Positions 29,778-33,805 of a DNA stretch of 33,805 bases are shown here, in pieces. Numbering within the stretch: position 1 is the first letter of the stretch; each line of letters begins with the position of its first letter. The position numbers and the translations under genes were made by a program. This DNA comes from Crocinitomicaceae bacterium (GTDB lineage: Bacteria > Bacteroidota > Bacteroidia > Flavobacteriales_D > Parvicellaceae): NCBI GenBank assembly GCA_018663635.1, contig JABJPZ010000265.1, positions 1-33,805 on the forward strand, written 5' to 3'. Under the pieces are notes generated by a model. That model was given only the letters and a program-made list of their open reading frames with translations, was not told the DNA's origin and ran no database searches.

Positions 29778-31133
29778 ATGAAATTCCTGAAGTACTGTTT
29801 TCTTTTACTTTTCTTTTTTTCTGGCCTCAATATTTTTAGTCAAGAGCGCGATACCACACTGAATATTATTGAAAAGGGTAAAATCAAGTACCGATTGGAA
29901 GACGGAAAAAACAAGTTGTATACGTATGATTATCGTGGTGCACTTCAGGCTTTTAGGGAGGTTTTACAAGCAGAGCCTAGCAATGTCCTGGCGAAATTTA
30001 GAATTGCACAATGTTATTACGAATTGAAGAGATTTGATTTATCAAAAAAATACATTGATCAAGTGACTGACGGGGGGCTGAAAAAAAAAATGAGGAAAGA
30101 ATTTATCTTTTTAAAGGGTAAAATTTATCATAGGAATGAACAGCTGCCTGAGGCGATTAGTTACTTAGAACAGTACAAAGGAAAAGCAAAGAAAAAGGAA
30201 GTTTTAGATTCGGAAGTGGATCGTTTTATACTACAGTGCAATTACGCGGAAGACGCTATTAAAAGAGAAAGAGCCATTGAAATAGTTAATTTCGGTGACC
30301 ACGTGAATACGGTTAACCCAGAGTATTCTCCTTCGATTACTGCCGATGGTAAAACCATGATTTTCACATCAAGAAGGCCAGATACAAAAGGGGGAGGGGT
30401 AGATTTAGATTTTGATCATAAATATTATGAAGATATCTACGTCACGACTTGGGATGATGAAGATGAAGAGTGGAGTGCATCAAAAGGTATCCCAGGTAGT
30501 TTGAATACAGAATTTCACGATGCTTGTTTGAATATTTCAGCAGACGGTAAATACATATATATTTATAGAAATATCCTAAATGTTACCCGAACGGGAGACA
30601 TTTATGTTAGTAAAAAAAGTAAGTCTGGAAAATGGGGAACGCCAAAACCGGTTGCTGATAATAACAAAGAGATTAACTCTACTTATTTTGAGTCCTCAGC
30701 ATCTTTAACAGCTGAAGGTAATGAAATGTATTTTGTTTCAGACCGTCCAGGGGGCAATGGTCTGGCAGACATATACTACATAAAGAAAACGGGTAGCACC
30801 TGGGGTGAGGCGGTTAATTTAGGTTCTGAAATTAATTCGAAATATGACGAAAAATTTGTTTATGTGCATCCGCAAGGAAATCTTTTATTCTTTTCTTCTG
30901 ACGGAGTTAATAGCATGGGAGGATATGATATTTTTTATTGTAAAAAGAATGGCGAAGGTAAATGGGGAATTCCTCAGAATATGGGCTCTCCTATAAATAC
31001 GGTTTTGGATGAGAAGACATTTACCATTACAGCGGATGGTAAAACGGGTTATATTGGCGCGTATTATGAAGGGTCAAAAGGGGAATCTGATATTTTCAAA
31101 ATCGATTGTTCTAGTCTTAAATTAATAGAATAG
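29778..31133 (+). CDS. Secreted TPR + PD40/WD40-like beta-propeller protein lacking a C-terminal OmpA-like domain
   Basis: Signal peptide; TPR-like N-terminus; repeated YSPSITADGKTMIFTSRRP / CLNISADGKYIYIYR / SASLTAEGNEMYFVSDRPGGNGLADIYY / YVHPQGNLLFFSSDGVNSMGGYDIFY; ORF stops after the propeller. Confidence 0.85.
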   Translation: MKFLKYCFLLLFFFSGLNIFSQERDTTLNIIEKGKIKYRLEDGKNKLYTYDYRGALQAFREVLQAEPSNVLAKFRIAQCYYELKRFDLSKKYIDQVTDGGLKKKMRKEFIFLKGKIYHRNEQLPEAISYLEQYKGKAKKKEVLDSEVDRFILQCNYAEDAIKRERAIEIVNFGDHVNTVNPEYSPSITADGKTMIFTSRRPDTKGGGVDLDFDHKYYEDIYVTTWDDEDEEWSASKGIPGSLNTEFHDACLNISADGKYIYIYRNILNVTRTGDIYVSKKSKSGKWGTPKPVADNNKEINSTYFESSASLTAEGNEMYFVSDRPGGNGLADIYYIKKTGSTWGEAVNLGSEINSKYDEKFVYVHPQGNLLFFSSDGVNSMGGYDIFYCKKNGEGKWGIPQNMGSPINTVLDEKTFTITADGKTGYIGAYYEGSKGESDIFKIDCSSLKLIE

Positions 31134-31164
31134 TCGAAGTCAAAAGAAATTATCACGAAGTAAT

Positions 31165-31764
31165 TTATTCGTTGGGGACTGTGATGGTTGTCCAGGTTTT
31201 CGATTTGATGAGTTCCTCTAAGAAATTTCTATAGTGTCGCAGTGATTCAGGATATCCATAACGCATTTTAATTGTTTTTAGCTCCCCATTTATCGTTGTT
31301 CCAATATAAGTAGTTGGAAGGTCTGTTACTCTGGGTTGGTCGTAGCTTAAAGCCATAGTATCCAGACCGAATTCAATACCTTTCAGCGCAATGTCAGCTA
31401 ATTCCTTTTCAGAAAACTGTGATTGATAGAGTCCTATCTGATCTACAAAATTAACTCCTTCATAGCTCGCATAGCCACTAGAGTAGATTTTTACTTTATA
31501 GATTGGGCATCGTCCAAAGCAAGCCCCTCTTTCTAAAACGGTTACTACTTCACCCATTTCAAATACACCAGAATCTGTAGCAGTTTCGGAGAAATCGAAG
31601 TCATCTTCTAAGTCAGAAAATGCATCATTTACAATTGTGGAATCAGCATTTTCTGTAGAAAGTGATTCCATTTCTGCTTCGGCCTGAGCAATTTTATGTT
31701 TGTTCTTGCACGATCCAAAGAGTAAAAACAAGGAAGTGATTATGAGTAATGTTACTTTCATCAT
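31165..31764 (-). CDS. DUF6438-like lipoprotein
   Basis: Lipobox LLFGSC; VLERGACFGRCPIYKVKIYSSGYASYEG core recognised as DUF6438-type from memory. Confidence 0.75.
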   Translation of the reverse strand: MMKVTLLIITSLFLLFGSCKNKHKIAQAEAEMESLSTENADSTIVNDAFSDLEDDFDFSETATDSGVFEMGEVVTVLERGACFGRCPIYKVKIYSSGYASYEGVNFVDQIGLYQSQFSEKELADIALKGIEFGLDTMALSYDQPRVTDLPTTYIGTTINGELKTIKMRYGYPESLRHYRNFLEELIKSKTWTTITVPNE

Positions 31765-31791
31765 ATTATTGAAACTGCAAATGTCTTGCCA

Positions 31792-33805
31792 TTATCTTCT
31801 TGACTGCTGTTTGGCTTGTTGTTGTTTCGCCATTTCATTTAATCTTTGCTGAAATTTTGACTGTTTTTTGGGCTTTTTAGATTTAGATGCCATTTGTGCT
31901 TGTAGCTTGTCTTCGTCAATAAAATATTTCTTCACACCCCACATTAGGCCCATATTCATGACGTTTCCGCACAAGTAATATAAAGACAATCCAGAAGCAA
32001 ATTTATTAAAGAAAAAGAGCATCATTACGGGGAAAATATACATAATGACCTTCATGTTGGGCATTCCCGGTTGACCTGCTTGCATTTGACCGCTATTCAT
32101 TTTCGTGTAAAAAATGGTGGAAACACACATGAGCAATGTGAATAAACTAACGTGATTCCCATAGATATCGCTTAATAAAGGGATGTATGCATCCCAAGTG
32201 ATAATGGCATCGTAGGCAGAAAGGTCTTCAGCCCATAAAAAAGACTCTTGTCTTAAGTCCATACTCGAAGGGAAAAATCGAAAAGCTGCAAAAAGTATGG
32301 GCATCTGAATCAGCATTGGTATACATCCTGCCATTGGGCTAGCACCTGATTTTTTGTATAGGCTCATGGTTTCCTGCTGCTTTTTCATGGCATCTGCTTT
32401 GTCCGGATACTTCTCGTTAATCTTGGTGATTTCCGGTTTTAGAATGCGCATTTTCGCACTTGATTTGTAATTCTTATAGGTAAGGGGAAGAATTACTATT
32501 TTAATGATTAAGGTCATCAAAATGATGATCATTCCATAGCCCATTCCTGTACTTTGCAGAAGCTTGAAAATGGGAATGATAAACCATTCGTTGACGGTTC
32601 TAAAAATAGAAGGTCCCAAATTGATAATTCCATTGGCTTCAATATCTAAAGCGGATAATTGTTCAAAGTCATTTGGACCGAAGTACATTTTCAATGGAAT
32701 CTGGGTGTTGGATCCTAGCTGGGTTGCAATACTAACATCCGCTAAATATTGTTTAGTATACTTGCTGCTTGAGGCGTCAATTCGTACTTCAATCTCTGAA
32801 TTATTTTTATCAAAGCCCTCTTCCATAAAAAACATAGATGAAAAATAATTGTGTTTAAATGCAACCCATTCTATATCGGTACCGAACTCATTTTCAGAGT
32901 CAGGTCCGGTTTCTCCCAGATAATCACGAGAGTCTCCCTTGCATTTGTAAAAAATACCACAAATGGTTCTTTCTTGCGAGACTAATTTTTCTGTCGAAAG
33001 ACCTTTCATGTCCCAATTGAAGTCTATTTTATTTCCATCAATATCTTGATCCAATCCAACAAAATTAATGTCATAATTAACTACATAATTGGTGTCCAAG
33101 TGATAGTGAAATTCCAAATACTTGTCAGGGTTTGCGGTAATGGCCCTTAATTTAATACTGGTTTCATTGATTTCTGATGCAACAAAATTAAGATCGATTG
33201 TATTCAAAAATTCAGTTGTTCCATTAGGGGATAGTAGTAAATTTTGAAATGTTGAATCCTCATCGAACAATTGAATACTGGTAGATTCTGAGGCAGAATC
33301 CATGTAGCTGCTATAGGTCTTGTACCCTTTCACATGAGCTTCTACAATTTGTCCGCCTTTCGAAGATAATTTCAGTTTTATCTTGTCATTTTCTATAAAA
33401 TAATGAGCTTCTTCTTGTTGAGCGTTTGCTGGAGCGAATACGCCATATTTTCGATTTGCTTTGGCGGCTATTTTTTGATTTTGATTATAGACATACAGAG
33501 AGTCGTAGATGGACCAAAAGTAGGCACTATCGGAATTTGGGTCGACATTTTGATTGGTCGCGATAGCTAATTTATATACTGTGGAATCTACCGTTGTTCT
33601 AGATGGCATGACCGCCGAATCTATTGTTTCTAAGCGGGTTGTAGTATTACCCTCACTTGGGGAATTATTTGGCGAAATGTCATTGGTTGTTTCGACTGAA
33701 GAATTGCTTTCTAATCGAGCCAATGAATCTTGAACGAAGGCTTCTCGTTCCATTTCAACACGTGCTTTGAATTCTTCTTCAGTTTCTTTATTTAACCAAG
33801 TACCT
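31792..33805 (-). CDS. yidC: YidC/Oxa1 membrane protein insertase (5' end truncated by window edge)
   Basis: MGYGMIIILMTLIIKIVILPLTYKNYKSSAKMRILKPEITKINEKYPDKADAMKKQQETMSLYKKSGASPMAGCIPMLIQMPILFAAFRFFPSS. The frame stays open upstream of 33753 (GTWLNKETEEEFKARVE) to the window end. Confidence 0.96.
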   Translation of the reverse strand, partial: GTWLNKETEEEFKARVEMEREAFVQDSLARLESNSSVETTNDISPNNSPSEGNTTTRLETIDSAVMPSRTTVDSTVYKLAIATNQNVDPNSDSAYFWSIYDSLYVYNQNQKIAAKANRKYGVFAPANAQQEEAHYFIENDKIKLKLSSKGGQIVEAHVKGYKTYSSYMDSASESTSIQLFDEDSTFQNLLLSPNGTTEFLNTIDLNFVASEINETSIKLRAITANPDKYLEFHYHLDTNYVVNYDINFVGLDQDIDGNKIDFNWDMKGLSTEKLVSQERTICGIFYKCKGDSRDYLGETGPDSENEFGTDIEWVAFKHNYFSSMFFMEEGFDKNNSEIEVRIDASSSKYTKQYLADVSIATQLGSNTQIPLKMYFGPNDFEQLSALDIEANGIINLGPSIFRTVNEWFIIPIFKLLQSTGMGYGMIIILMTLIIKIVILPLTYKNYKSSAKMRILKPEITKINEKYPDKADAMKKQQETMSLYKKSGASPMAGCIPMLIQMPILFAAFRFFPSSMDLRQESFLWAEDLSAYDAIITWDAYIPLLSDIYGNHVSLFTLLMCVSTIFYTKMNSGQMQAGQPGMPNMKVIMYIFPVMMLFFFNKFASGLSLYYLCGNVMNMGLMWGVKKYFIDEDKLQAQMASKSKKPKKQSKFQQRLNEMAKQQQAKQQSRR

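Noticed and set aside
31147-31166. AAATTA...TAATTT hairpin between convergent genes 29778..31133 and 31165..31764
   Set aside because: AT-only 6-bp stem with no T run; too weak to call.

Overview
This 33.8 kb window looks like ordinary core chromosome from a Bacteroidota (Flavobacteriales-like) bacterium. Evidence: a T9SS type A sorting domain, TAnnTTTG-type -7 boxes, a Bacteroidota-style DnaX, and a MarR/HAD-ECH/thiolase/ACAD beta-oxidation operon. Main loci in order: a transglutaminase-fold protein; a tiny secreted repeat protein; monomeric isocitrate dehydrogenase; dnaX; rpsF-rpsR-rplI; aconitase; an outer-membrane beta-barrel protein; an RND tripartite efflux operon; the beta-oxidation operon with a trailing 140-aa conserved-looking unknown; a lipoprotein MsrA next to a T9SS-secreted Omp28/thioredoxin-like protein; purB; an EI24/CysZ-like membrane protein; a TPR+PD40 protein; a DUF6438 lipoprotein; and yidC, cut by the window end. 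I saw no CRISPR array, transposase, phage, tRNA/rRNA or recognisable defence system. The best leads are: (1) dnaX is split at an A10 run so that a -1 shift restores a 596-aa tau; (2) the 102-aa secreted protein is six 11-aa KxKxVEYGE repeats, resembling the 7(1)-knotted 'septoil knot' (DUF6150) family; (3) several promoters carry a perfect inverted repeat built on the TTTG of the -7 box; (4) a 12-bp palindrome lies just upstream of the marR/beta-oxidation operon.
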